A stretch of DNA of 19,579 nucleotides from Clostridia bacterium (GTDB lineage: Bacteria > Bacillota_E > SLMV01 > PUMD01), in the NCBI GenBank assembly GCA_003563755.1, contig PWUB01000176.1, positions 1-19,579 of the forward strand, in the 5' to 3' direction. This document shows, piece after piece, positions 1 to 7,598 of this stretch. The translations under genes and the position numbers were made by a program. Under the pieces are notes generated by a model. That model was not told the origin of the DNA. It saw nothing but the letters and a program-made list of their open reading frames with translations, and made no database searches. The stretch's first letter is position 1, and each line of letters opens with the position of its first letter.

Positions 1-1
1 C

Positions 2-181
2 GGAACCCGCCTGGTGAAGGCGCTTGGTCGGGATCACCCGATCATCTACCTACATGCGGACAGCGGGGATGCAGGGCTCCGAGGCTTCTACGAAGAGCTG
101 CAGTTCCGGGTTCAATCCACCCGTAAGGTCCCCTTTGAGACAGGAGTCCGGAGCATGCACTTGATGATGAGATGTCGCTAA
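2..181 (+). CDS. GNAT-family N-acetyltransferase, C-terminal fragment (partial at left edge)
   Basis: An open frame runs in from the left edge and ends at TAA (179-181), giving the last 59 residues of a protein. The fragment contains a hydrophobic strand (HPIIYLHAD) followed by LRGFYEELQFRVQ. This matches the closing part of the GNAT fold, where a strand is followed by a helix with a Tyr and the 'FYExLGF' turn that ends the acetyl-CoA site. GNAT enzymes transfer an acyl group from acyl-CoA to an amine; the substrate cannot be told from this piece. The catalytic core and start lie outside the window. It converges on the MlrC-family gene. The family call rests mainly on the FYEELQF signature, so confidence is moderate. 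Confidence 0.6.
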   Translation, partial: GTRLVKALGRDHPIIYLHADSGDAGLRGFYEELQFRVQSTRKVPFETGVRSMHLMMRCR

Positions 182-187
182 ACCCGA

Positions 188-203
188 CGGGGTCTGCACC
201 CCG
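188..203 (+). terminator. Small GC-rich hairpin after the GNAT gene
   Basis: CGGGGT, a CTGC loop and ACCCCG form a perfect 6-bp hairpin starting 7 bases after the GNAT stop codon. It lies between two convergent genes, where a terminator is expected. No T-run follows on either strand, so it is at best an atypical terminator. The rest of 204-321 shows only weak inverted repeats. Confidence 0.25.
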
Positions 204-321
204 GGGAGGAGCTTCCCGTTGTCTCCAGGCGGCAGCCGGGTTGGGTATCCGGCCGCATTCTCACCCGTCACCCCGCTCAGCGAGGGAATCGGTTACCCGC
301 GGTTACTCCCCGCACCTCTCC

Positions 322-1809
322 TCACCCCGGATAGTCCACCTCCGGATCCACCGGATGGATGGGCCGGGGGACTCTTCGGTAAGGGAACTGATCGAACGTG
401 GCCCCCGCCAGGCCCGGCACATCCACGTTGATGATATCGGCCACCAGGGGTTCGAAGGCGGCACGGAAGTGGTTCTTCACCTTCATGGCCAGGATTCTCT
501 GCTCCTCGGGCTGTATGCCGTGCCGGCGCAGAAGCTCCGGATCGTTGGTGGAAGAGGCCCGTTGGGCCACGATGATCTGCAGGCCGTCCGCATCGAGCAC
601 CACCGACAGACCCACGGAGGCAAGGGCACCGCGGCTCATGGGTCCCTTCAAGCGGTAGGTACCGTCAGTGATGGTTCTCACGCGAGCCCTGAGCTCCACG
701 GGGCGTCCGAACTCGGGAGCGAGCTTTCCCCCCACCGAGAAGCGATCCACTGCACCGACTCCGACAGAGGCGGCCCGGGCCACGGTCTCCTCGTCACGGA
801 CCAGGGAGACGACGGTATCCGTGACTCCCCTATCCACCAGGGCACGGAGCAGGCCCGTGGTATCACCGGTCCCGCCGCTGCCGGGATTATCAGAGGCATC
901 GACGAGCACCACGGGGTGTTTCGGGGCTTCGAGGGCCCTGTCGAGGGCATCGTCAACAGGGACCCAGTCCACCGTGAACCGGCCGCGCCGCTCCCAGGCG
1001 TAGGCTGTTACGTCCCTTGCGGCGCGCTGGGCCAGCTCCAGATCCCCATCCGCGGTGGCGACGACGGAGAATCCCACATGGCGGGTGTCCGACCACGGGA
1101 ACCCGCCGAAGGGCGAGACGTTGATGATGCCCGCCCGCTCCTCCCAGGCCAGACACCGCTCCTCTATCTCCGCCATGGGCCCCCTCACCGTCAGCATGTT
1201 CTGACTGTGGGGCATCCAGGGAGGCTTTTCGATGTGACGCACGGGACGCAGCTCTCCCCGACGTACCGACGCGAAGGCCGCCGTGCAGTTGACCGCCTGC
1301 TCATATCCATCCACGTGGGGGTAAGTACGGTAGGCAAAGAGGAGATCGATGTCCTCCACCATCTGCGGACTGATGTTACCGTGCAGATCGAAGGTCGCCG
1401 CCACCACCGTGTCCGGGCCGACCAGCCGCCGAATGGAGGCGATGAGGTCACCCTCCGGATCCTCGAGGTCCTCGGTCACCATGGCTCCGTGAAGGGCGAG
1501 GAGAACACCGTCGGTGGGCATGGCATCGCGGATACCCCGGAGCATTCGATCCTTGATGGTCTCGTAGGCATGGCTGGTCACCGGCCCAGCAGGACCGGCG
1601 CCCGCCGACAGTACCGGCATCAGGTCCACACCGAGATCCTGGGCAGAGTCAATGAACCCCGCGATGCCCGTCCTCGTTCCCCGGGCTCGTTGGAGGATAT
1701 CCTCACCGTATATGGTGCGAAAATCGTCGAGGGTGGTGGGCACTGGGCTGAAGGAATGTGTCTCGTGAGAGAACCTGGCCAGGCAGGCCCTCAGCGGTGT
1801 CTTCTGCAA
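322..1809 (-). CDS. M81 family metallopeptidase (MlrC / microcystinase C-like)
   Basis: The 495-residue protein has the full-length architecture of the M81/MlrC family: an N-terminal DUF1485 domain (about 1-300) and an MlrC C-terminal domain (about 305-485). Visible signatures are FSHETHSFSP (13-22), LHGAM (106-110), DLHGN (141-145), His165 in RTYPHVDGYE, and DNPGSGGTGDTT (308-319). In characterised MlrC a zinc is held by Glu, Asp and two His; D141, H143 and H165 are the likely counterparts here. The founding member cleaves linearised microcystin, but most homologues act on unknown peptides or amides, so the substrate is open. I chose the TTG start at 1809 because GGGAGGAG lies 6 bases upstream. 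The frame is open further upstream (ATG at 1842, another start at 1890), but without ribosome binding sites. There is no signal peptide, so it is probably cytoplasmic. Confidence 0.88.
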   Translation of the reverse strand: MQKTPLRACLARFSHETHSFSPVPTTLDDFRTIYGEDILQRARGTRTGIAGFIDSAQDLGVDLMPVLSAGAGPAGPVTSHAYETIKDRMLRGIRDAMPTDGVLLALHGAMVTEDLEDPEGDLIASIRRLVGPDTVVAATFDLHGNISPQMVEDIDLLFAYRTYPHVDGYEQAVNCTAAFASVRRGELRPVRHIEKPPWMPHSQNMLTVRGPMAEIEERCLAWEERAGIINVSPFGGFPWSDTRHVGFSVVATADGDLELAQRAARDVTAYAWERRGRFTVDWVPVDDALDRALEAPKHPVVLVDASDNPGSGGTGDTTGLLRALVDRGVTDTVVSLVRDEETVARAASVGVGAVDRFSVGGKLAPEFGRPVELRARVRTITDGTYRLKGPMSRGALASVGLSVVLDADGLQIIVAQRASSTNDPELLRRHGIQPEEQRILAMKVKNHFRAAFEPLVADIINVDVPGLAGATFDQFPYRRVPRPIHPVDPEVDYPG

Positions 1810-1972
1810 TCTCTTCTCCTCCCTCTGAGTCTGGATTACCATCCGGTCCACGAGTGCGCCCGCCTGAACCGTAGATGGCGTTATACTCAACCGCAGCCCG
1901 CTGCGTGTTGCGGACCGCGGTTTTCCGGGGGAGCCATTTCATGAACCATCCTCGTCGTGTGACAGCGGCGAC

Positions 1973-2692
1973 CTAGGGAGCCTGCCCCTCGATTCGTAAA
2001 TCCCAAAACCTATTAGCGGCAGCCATGTACTCTTCGTCACTGAGGAGCTGCATATTCAGCCGTTCTGCGGTCTCTTCCGAAACGCCACCGTTGGTCACCA
2101 GTTCCCTGCCAGTCTGTCGGAGAACATCGCGATACTCCTCTATTGTGGACCACAACTTCGGGTGGCTGTCCGCCGAAACTGCTCGGAGAACCTCTCCGCA
2201 GTTACGGTAGATCTCCAGCACCGGCCTGGCAAATTCCGCCAGTACCTTGAACAGATCGAAATTGTGCTCTCCGGGAAACCCGGAGTTAGCCACGAGAAAC
2301 TGCTGCGGAATCCGCACAACCCGACCCTCATGGTAGAAGCTGCCGTCCTCAGCCCGATGAATGTGCGGTGTCGCCAGGGGCAGAAGCCTGTCACAGAAGT
2401 TCTTCAGGAGGGCTGTCATGTACATGTTGTACACGGGAGATGCCATACCGACATAGTCCGAATCCAGGAACAGATCCGTGAGATCCCTCATGTCGTCATC
2501 CAGGGCACACACTCCCGGAGTGTCTCCCCAGCAGGCGAAGCAGCCCATGCAATGCCGGACATCGTGCTCCACCAGGAACACCTCTTCTGTGTGGGCTCCG
2601 GTCTCTCTGGCCCCTTCCAACAGGGGTGCAACCATCTCGTGGGTGTTACTCCGTCGTCCCCTGGGACTGCCGTTGAACACTGTAACTCTCAA
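1973..2692 (-). CDS. Flavodoxin-fold NAD(P)H-dependent FMN oxidoreductase
   Basis: A 239-residue flavodoxin-like protein of the NADPH-dependent FMN reductase group. The FMN phosphate loop is visible as GSPRGRRSNT (8-17). A Cys cluster HCMGCFAC (47-54) plus Cys62 follows, typical of the iron-sulfur-flavoprotein-like and multimeric flavodoxin branch. The second flavin-contact segment, SPVYNMYMTALLKNFCDR, occupies 85-102. Such proteins reduce quinones, FMN or other small acceptors; nothing here fixes the acceptor. The start is TTG with GAGAGGAG about 10 bases upstream; no ATG in frame fits better, because the protein begins directly with the first beta strand (RVTVFNGSP). About 160 bases separate it from the MlrC-family gene downstream, so co-transcription is uncertain. 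The Cys motif may bind a cluster or a metal; this is inference. Confidence 0.85.
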   Translation of the reverse strand: MRVTVFNGSPRGRRSNTHEMVAPLLEGARETGAHTEEVFLVEHDVRHCMGCFACWGDTPGVCALDDDMRDLTDLFLDSDYVGMASPVYNMYMTALLKNFCDRLLPLATPHIHRAEDGSFYHEGRVVRIPQQFLVANSGFPGEHNFDLFKVLAEFARPVLEIYRNCGEVLRAVSADSHPKLWSTIEEYRDVLRQTGRELVTNGGVSEETAERLNMQLLSDEEYMAAANRFWDLRIEGQAP

Positions 2693-3194
2693 TGGGGTTC
2701 ATCTCCTCTCTCGGAGTCATACCGGCCGGAGTGCGCCTTGCGCATCATGTCACAACGTATTGCGCCCACGCGCCTGCTTCTCTCTGGGCTTGCCCAAGGG
2801 TGCAGCCCTGTGTGACGCCTCTCGGCTCGCCGTTTTACCGCTTGCAGCAGTTCTGCCGTCGCGCGAGTCTGCTCGTGCTGCGCCCACTGCTTGTAACTGG
2901 AGGCTGTGATGATACCCCCTCTTGTTGTCACCGGTGGTTCGAAGGGACACCCCTTGCCCTACTCGCCATACTGGTACGGAAGGCGTCCCCCCGGCGACCA
3001 GGGCCGATCGGCAGGGACGCTGAACCTGCGCCTGATATCCCGGCAAAGTCGTTCCGGTGAGTTGGTGGTAGTCAGCTGGTGGTCGAGGCTGACCCTCTCT
3101 GCTCTCCTGCTCCTGGCATCCTCCTCCCCGCCGCAGCTGGCCGGACCCCTGCTTCCTCAATCCCACGCCATGACCTCTGCAGCATGTGCAGCGC
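2693..3194. other. About 500 bases with no convincing gene; weak open frame at 2689-2931 (-)
   Basis: No frame here has the codon pattern of the neighbouring genes. The best candidate is a minus-strand frame of 80 codons from a GTG at 2931 to 2689. It encodes a hydrophilic, Arg-rich peptide (for example SSYKQWAQHEQTRATAELL). Its stop codon overlaps the TTG of the flavodoxin gene (TTGA). The same frame continues upstream to 3156, broken only by a TAG at 2959-2961. Third-position GC looks clearly lower than in neighbouring genes, and I recognise no domain. It may be a decayed gene or simply non-coding DNA. I found no tRNA, no riboswitch and no insertion-sequence ends. Confidence 0.4.
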
Positions 3195-3719
3195 CTACCT
3201 GTTCATCAGCAAATTAGCGTATGATTCGGCCACAAGCTCGCCGGGGGCTATCCCCAGGTCGTTCATCAGGTTCTCCACGACGTCTCTACTCGCAGACTGG
3301 TCTTCATCATCCTCCAACGGGTGTTCCAGCTCTATGAAGCACCCGAGGCGGCACACGTGGTCAAAATGAACACGGGTGCGACCGACCAGGTAGAGCTCTC
3401 GGTTCTTGCTCACGGTAACCAGCACCCCGAAGGCCCCCGCCAGGATCTCGCCCATGCCGCCGGCATCGGCCACCTCGAGGGACCGATACACCGACCGAGA
3501 AGGGTCTGCAGCGTCCTCCCTCTGGTAAAATATGAGCCTGGCACCTGGTTGACCGCAGTCGGTTCTGCACTCCTCGCGCAGCTTCAGCCTCCCACCACTG
3601 GCCTGAAAGAAGGTGTCACGCTGCTGGAAAGTGCCGCAATAGTCCCCGAGCCGAGCTGCTGTCTCCAGCTGGCTGCTCCAGTTCGCAGCGACGGCCTTGA
3701 TCTCCAGGTTGCACGGCAT
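3195..3719 (-). CDS. CYTH domain protein (class IV adenylate cyclase-like)
   Basis: A 174-residue single-domain protein of the CYTH (triphosphate tunnel) superfamily. Signatures in order: NLEIKA (4-9), QQRDTFF (32-38), RLKLRE (44-49), IFYQRED (63-69), VSKNREL (103-109) and the hallmark strand HFDHVCRLGCFIELE (118-132). Alternating acidic and basic residues line the tunnel that binds triphosphates with divalent metal. Members include class IV adenylate cyclases, thiamine triphosphatases and inorganic triphosphatases; this one lacks features that would decide between them. The opening ExExK motif reads N-x-E-x-K, a variant I recall from the class IV cyclase-like branch. The ATG at 3719 has GAGGAGAGG 5 bases upstream; a longer frame to 3788 has no such site. 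It stands alone, with 186 bases upstream and about 500 non-coding bases downstream. Confidence 0.85.
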   Translation of the reverse strand: MPCNLEIKAVAANWSSQLETAARLGDYCGTFQQRDTFFQASGGRLKLREECRTDCGQPGARLIFYQREDAADPSRSVYRSLEVADAGGMGEILAGAFGVLVTVSKNRELYLVGRTRVHFDHVCRLGCFIELEHPLEDDEDQSASRDVVENLMNDLGIAPGELVAESYANLLMNR

Positions 3720-3854
3720 AATATCCTCTCCTCTGCAGGAACGCGGCCCGGATGTCGTTCTACAGGTCCCCCGTCCCGGCTTTTTCACTCTCTATCTCGA
3801 TGCCCGGCGCGGCGGTGCGCATTCGGCGGCCGGGATCTCGTTTTTGTGATTAGG

Positions 3855-3889
3855 GGCCCCTGAACTCGGGTCACGATTCACCCAGGGCC
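3855..3889 (-). terminator. Imperfect hairpin downstream of the Lnt-like gene
   Basis: On the minus strand the hairpin begins 16 bases past the Lnt-like stop codon. GGCCCTG pairs with CAGGGGCC (one bulged base), with an inner GGT/ACC pairing. There is no following T-run, so intrinsic termination is uncertain. It overlaps the palindrome AGGGGCCCCT (3852-3861). The rest of 3720-3905 holds the CYTH gene's ribosome binding site and no clear -35/-10 pair. Confidence 0.25.
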
Positions 3890-3905
3890 GACAGCGAACC
3901 GCCTC

Positions 3906-5324
3906 TCAACGGCGTGACCGCCCGGTGAAATCCCAGATCACGAAGGACGCTGCCGCCAGGACAGCTGCCCAACCCATCCAGTCCCCGAGCCGTACGACGG
4001 GTGCATTCCCTGGACCGACGGGGACATCGGCCACAACCGTCGTCTGTGTCGGCTCCACGGTGACCGAGCGAGCCAGGATCCTGCCGTAGGGATCCACGAT
4101 CACCGAATCATACCCCCCGTCGGCCTTGACCATCGATACCCGGTTCTCCACCGCCCGGAAGATGATGTGCGTGTAATGCTTGTGGGCCATCTCCGGCGGG
4201 TCCATGGAGGGCACGGCTATGATCCCGGCACCGTTTCTGGTAATCTTCCGGGCCGTATCGGTGAAGTCCAGGTCGTAGCATATGATGGTCCCGATCCTGC
4301 CGATGCTGGTAGGGTAGGTGGGATAGGTTCCCCGGGTGAGGCTGGGCTCGCCGGCGAAGAGCACGGGATGGTCCTTACCGTACACGCCTAGAAACTCGCC
4401 GCTCGGAGACAGTACCGTCGCCTCGTTCCTCAGTCCCCCATCCTCCCTGACCGCGTACCCGATGACCAGGTAGGCATCTATCTCCCCCGCCAGGTGGACG
4501 AAGTCCGCCGTGTGCTCCTGCCGGGGATCGAAGGGCAGAAACCCCTCCGGCCACACGATGAGCCTGGCTCCCCGTTCTGCGGCGTCCCGGCTCAGATCGA
4601 ACAGCTCGTCGAGGCTTTCAACTCCCACCGGCTGCACGGCCGCAACCCGGACCTGGGCGGGCATATCGCCGAGAAGGGCCAGGCTCAGGACCACCCACAG
4701 CACCAGGGCAGCGGCCGCCACCTTCGTCCACCGGCGCAGGGCACAAGCATCCACTACCTGCACCCCGGGTTCAAACCGCCAGCGGCGATCCACGTAGTCA
4801 ATGGCCCATGCTGCCGCGCAGAAGTTGACCAGCATAATGAGCAGGTTAAGGCCGTAGATGCTGAAAACGCTCACCGGCTGAATCAGCCAGGGCTGTTCGA
4901 AGAGAGCATAGCTGACGAAACCCCAGGTTCCCATGAAGGGTATCGTCCCGCGGATCATCTCGAAGCTAACCCAGACCGCCGCCCCGGCCGGCACCAGGTA
5001 GCGGTAGCTCGTCCGACGGTTGAACCGCCGCTCCCAGAAGCCGATGGGGGTGGCAAAGACCCCGATGATGACCGGCAACCAGCTCCAGACCGGTACGCCG
5101 GCGAACATGCCGTCGAAATAGGCGAAGAAGAAACCCCCAACGCCCACACCCAGGGCAAGCCCGGCATACCGCGGCGGCATCACCCGGTGCAGCGAGACCA
5201 ACACGGGGACGAACCCGAGGAATATGAGGGGCCACAGGCCGTGAGGGGGAAAGGCGAGGGTGAAACACACCGAACCAAGGACCGCAAGAACCAGCCCGAG
5301 AAGCACCCGAACTCCGGGCTTCAT
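3906..5324 (-). CDS. Apolipoprotein N-acyltransferase-like membrane protein (Lnt family, nitrilase domain)
   Basis: A 472-residue protein with an N-terminal membrane part (about six helices within residues 7-215), an extracytoplasmic nitrilase/CN-hydrolase domain (about 223-435) and a final helix near 448-465. This is the Lnt layout. The catalytic triad is readable as Glu260 (VWPEGFLP), Lys317 (YGKDHP) and Cys349 (IICYDLDF). Lnt adds the third acyl chain to the N-terminal Cys of lipoproteins. The residue two after the catalytic Cys is Asp, as in soluble nitrilases, where E. coli Lnt has Glu; whether it acylates lipoproteins or another amine is therefore open. The ATG at 5324 has AGGGA 7 bases upstream; the frame continues upstream into sequence without membrane character. 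It is the last gene of the minus-strand array, 109 bases after a binding-protein gene and three genes after a lipoprotein gene, which fits a lipoprotein role. Confidence 0.8.
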   Translation of the reverse strand: MKPGVRVLLGLVLAVLGSVCFTLAFPPHGLWPLIFLGFVPVLVSLHRVMPPRYAGLALGVGVGGFFFAYFDGMFAGVPVWSWLPVIIGVFATPIGFWERRFNRRTSYRYLVPAGAAVWVSFEMIRGTIPFMGTWGFVSYALFEQPWLIQPVSVFSIYGLNLLIMLVNFCAAAWAIDYVDRRWRFEPGVQVVDACALRRWTKVAAAALVLWVVLSLALLGDMPAQVRVAAVQPVGVESLDELFDLSRDAAERGARLIVWPEGFLPFDPRQEHTADFVHLAGEIDAYLVIGYAVREDGGLRNEATVLSPSGEFLGVYGKDHPVLFAGEPSLTRGTYPTYPTSIGRIGTIICYDLDFTDTARKITRNGAGIIAVPSMDPPEMAHKHYTHIIFRAVENRVSMVKADGGYDSVIVDPYGRILARSVTVEPTQTTVVADVPVGPGNAPVVRLGDWMGWAAVLAAASFVIWDFTGRSRR

Positions 5325-5433
5325 CTTCACTTCCCTGGGAGATCCTCGCTCAACCGTGGGATTGATGGTGGTGCCCGGCGGGAGGACTCCCGGGGTGTTC
5401 TGAAAGAGGGAGAACACGCCGGCTCCTCCTTCC

Positions 5434-7101
5434 TCATTCGTCCCCGGGCATGATCCACGTTCTCGCAAAGGAGAATGCGTACCCATAAGGGACGTGTAGA
5501 TCACGAACGTGCTCGGCGGCCACGCCCCGCGATACGGTGTGCCACAGGCTGACGTACAGCTGATTGTCCCTGATCAGCTCCACCAGCTCCTCGTGAAAGC
5601 CGTTCCTCTCAACACTGCAGGTGGTCACAGCGGCGCGGATCAGAAGGTCATCGATCGCCTCTCTGACCTCGAGAAGGTCACGGTTACGCCATATGCAGGA
5701 GACGTTCCAGTAGTTGTCGGAGCGGAGGTTGCCCGTGTAGGCGAGGGGATCGACGAGCTGGGGCAGCACGACCCAGTAGGAGATGTCGTAATCCCCGGCG
5801 CGCATCCGCTCGTAATACTCCTCCCGCGGCACCGGCTCCACGTCCACAGAGATACCCAGGTCCCGGAGCTGGTTCGCCAGCAGCTGCGACACCGCCACCC
5901 TCTCCGGGTCCTCATCGGTGAGCATGATGAGACTCAGGACCTCTCCTTCGCCGTAGCCGGCACGGGCCAGCAGCCTCACCGCTTCATCGGGGTTCGACGA
6001 AACCGCCCCATCAGCCTGCGGTTCACCGGGCCATCCCCCGATGTCCATGGGCTCAGCATCACCGCCGAGGACGCGTCTTATGATCTGGGAGCGGTCCACG
6101 GCGTGATGAAGGGCACGCCGCACCCTGACATCGGAAAGGGCCGGATGGCTCAGATTCAGCGCCAGCATGTGGTGGTCCAGGTTGGGGCGCACCACCGGGT
6201 AGCCCAGTTCCCCCGGCACATCGCTCCCCGGGGGAACGGAGGCGAGAAAGTCCACGCCCGCCTCCAGCAGGCGGGTCGGGCAGTAAGCATCATCAATGTA
6301 AACCATGGTCACCGCATCAAGGTAGAGCCTGTCGGCGGCCTCATCGCCGCGGGGCACCAGGTGAACCTCGTGGACCATCTCCACGGGCCCGCGCCAGGTC
6401 TCCTCAATGGGTCCGGGGAGCATGTACTCCTCCTGGGACGGTGGGTCAATGACCACGAAGGGTCCCAGTCCCACGGGCTGGAGGCGGAACTCTTCCTCCA
6501 GCTCCTCGACGGCCGTCGGGGAGACGAGCCCGGCCTCGGCCCGCGACAGGTTGAAGAGGAGGTTAGGATCAGAATACCACAGCTCCAGGCGCACGGTGAG
6601 ATCGTCGACGACCGCAACTCGACGGATGCAAGCCAGCCATGCCCCCGCCACGACCGCCGAGCCGACCTCCCTCATGCGTTCGATGTTGAAAGCCAGGGCC
6701 TCGGCATCGCAGGGAGTACCGTCGACGAAGGTCAGTCCGGGCTGAAGCTCCAGGAGGTAGGTCCGGCCCTCATCCTCGACACTCCAGCTCCGCACCGCCG
6801 CCCCCTGCAGGCCCCGGGAGTAATCAAAGCGGAAGGGCGCATAGGTCACGGCCCGGGCCACCATGCGCTCAGCCTCGGTGACGGCCTGGTGAGGATCCAG
6901 GGTGGCCAGGGGTTCGGGAATCCCAACCTTCAGCGTTCCCCCCGGCTGCGGCGCGGGGTCCAGCATCTCGGCGGTCCGCCGCAGCTCAACGGGAGCGTCA
7001 TCCTGCACAGACGATCCTCGTGCGAGACTGATAACGGTGAAAACAGTAAGTGCCGTCACCAGCACCACGAGCCAGCTAGGTACGGACGCCCTGCGTGTCA
7101 T
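5434..7101 (-). CDS. ABC transporter substrate-binding protein, family 5 (peptide/nickel type), no lipobox
   Basis: A 555-residue periplasmic-binding-protein-type II protein of the SBP_bac_5 (DppA/OppA) family. After an N-terminal hydrophobic segment (about 9-27) comes the family opening PGGTLKVGIPEPLATLDPHQA (from about 53, quoted here by its first and last residues), then the typical SYxPxGLxxxLA-like region around TFVDGTPCDAEALAFNIER. The DVRVRRALHHAVDRSQII segment near 325-345 is the most diagnostic motif. These proteins capture peptides, nickel or other ligands outside the membrane for an ABC importer. No permease or ATPase gene is near. Unlike the sister protein at 7599-9212 it has no Cys after the signal segment, so it is either secreted or held by an uncleaved anchor. 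The ATG has GGAGG 6 bases upstream. It begins 17 bases after the Cys-rich gene, consistent with one operon. Confidence 0.87.
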   Translation of the reverse strand: MTRRASVPSWLVVLVTALTVFTVISLARGSSVQDDAPVELRRTAEMLDPAPQPGGTLKVGIPEPLATLDPHQAVTEAERMVARAVTYAPFRFDYSRGLQGAAVRSWSVEDEGRTYLLELQPGLTFVDGTPCDAEALAFNIERMREVGSAVVAGAWLACIRRVAVVDDLTVRLELWYSDPNLLFNLSRAEAGLVSPTAVEELEEEFRLQPVGLGPFVVIDPPSQEEYMLPGPIEETWRGPVEMVHEVHLVPRGDEAADRLYLDAVTMVYIDDAYCPTRLLEAGVDFLASVPPGSDVPGELGYPVVRPNLDHHMLALNLSHPALSDVRVRRALHHAVDRSQIIRRVLGGDAEPMDIGGWPGEPQADGAVSSNPDEAVRLLARAGYGEGEVLSLIMLTDEDPERVAVSQLLANQLRDLGISVDVEPVPREEYYERMRAGDYDISYWVVLPQLVDPLAYTGNLRSDNYWNVSCIWRNRDLLEVREAIDDLLIRAAVTTCSVERNGFHEELVELIRDNQLYVSLWHTVSRGVAAEHVRDLHVPYGYAFSFARTWIMPGDE

Positions 7102-7118
7102 CTCCCGCCTCCAATTAA

Positions 7119-7532
7119 CTACTCATTGTCATGCATTCCACAACAACATCCTATCATCACTATCACCCCGCTGGAAACGGCGGGGCAGCTGTCGTGTTCG
7201 GCGGTGATTATCACATCGTCGAACTCACCGACCCTGACGCGCGCCATCGTGTCGAAGGCCCAGTACACCCCCTGGCGGCACATTGAGCCCAGACAGACCC
7301 TCCTGTCAGTCCGTGGGTTATCCAACCAGACCTCGAACAGGTTCAGTGTTCTTCCCGTCGTGAAGTCCCTGCCGAAGTACGACGGATCAACTAGATCCCT
7401 GATCCGCACCGATACCCGGTCCCCCGCATCGTCCAGAATCGCCCTACCCCGAGCTCCCTGCGACTGCGGCTGGGTCCCTGTCAGGGGGCATTTTCGCCTT
7501 CGATCACCGCGAGTGCATTCACCGTCGGGCAC
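7119..7532 (-). CDS. Small Cys-rich protein of unknown function
   Basis: I do not recognise this 137-residue protein. It has eight Cys (6, 15, 80, 85, 116, 129, 130, 131) and ends in GCCCGMHDNE. No signal peptide is evident; the first 35 residues are hydrophilic and basic. From about residue 38 the pattern of short hydrophobic strands (RVSVRIRDL, LNLFEVWL, DTMARVRVGEFDDVIITAE) looks like a small beta-rich domain, perhaps a barrel. The Cys pairs 80/85 and 129-131 could bind a metal. The GTG at 7532 has GGGAGG 8 bases upstream and is preferred over the GTG at 7547, which would overlap that site. It lies 66 bases after one substrate-binding protein gene and 17 bases before another, so it is very likely co-transcribed and may act with them. 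Confidence 0.65.
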   Translation of the reverse strand: MPDGECTRGDRRRKCPLTGTQPQSQGARGRAILDDAGDRVSVRIRDLVDPSYFGRDFTTGRTLNLFEVWLDNPRTDRRVCLGSMCRQGVYWAFDTMARVRVGEFDDVIITAEHDSCPAVSSGVIVMIGCCCGMHDNE

Positions 7533-7598
7533 GTTAACACCTCCCACCGTGGATTCCGTCAGTGTATTATATGACCGCAGGGTGGGCGGGGAATGTCC

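Noticed and set aside
1880..1885. TATAAC as a -10 box for the MlrC-family gene (minus strand)
   Set aside because: No acceptable -35 hexamer lies 16-18 bases upstream, so the single hexamer is too weak to report as a promoter.
172..1944. 590-codon open frame on the plus strand
   Set aside because: It lies opposite the MlrC-family gene and arises from its GC-rich codons. The translation is low-complexity and rich in Arg, His and Gly with no domain.
2928..2950. GGTTCGAA resembling a tRNA T-loop
   Set aside because: The flanking bases do not form the 5-bp T-stem, and no anticodon arm or acceptor stem can be built around it.
2959..2961. In-frame TAG as a possible pyrrolysine codon
   Set aside because: The surrounding frame does not look coding, and no pyrrolysine genes or PYLIS-like structure are visible. 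A decayed or non-coding stretch is simpler.
4494..5453. 319-codon open frame on the plus strand
   Set aside because: Antisense to the Lnt-like gene; highly charged shadow translation without motifs.
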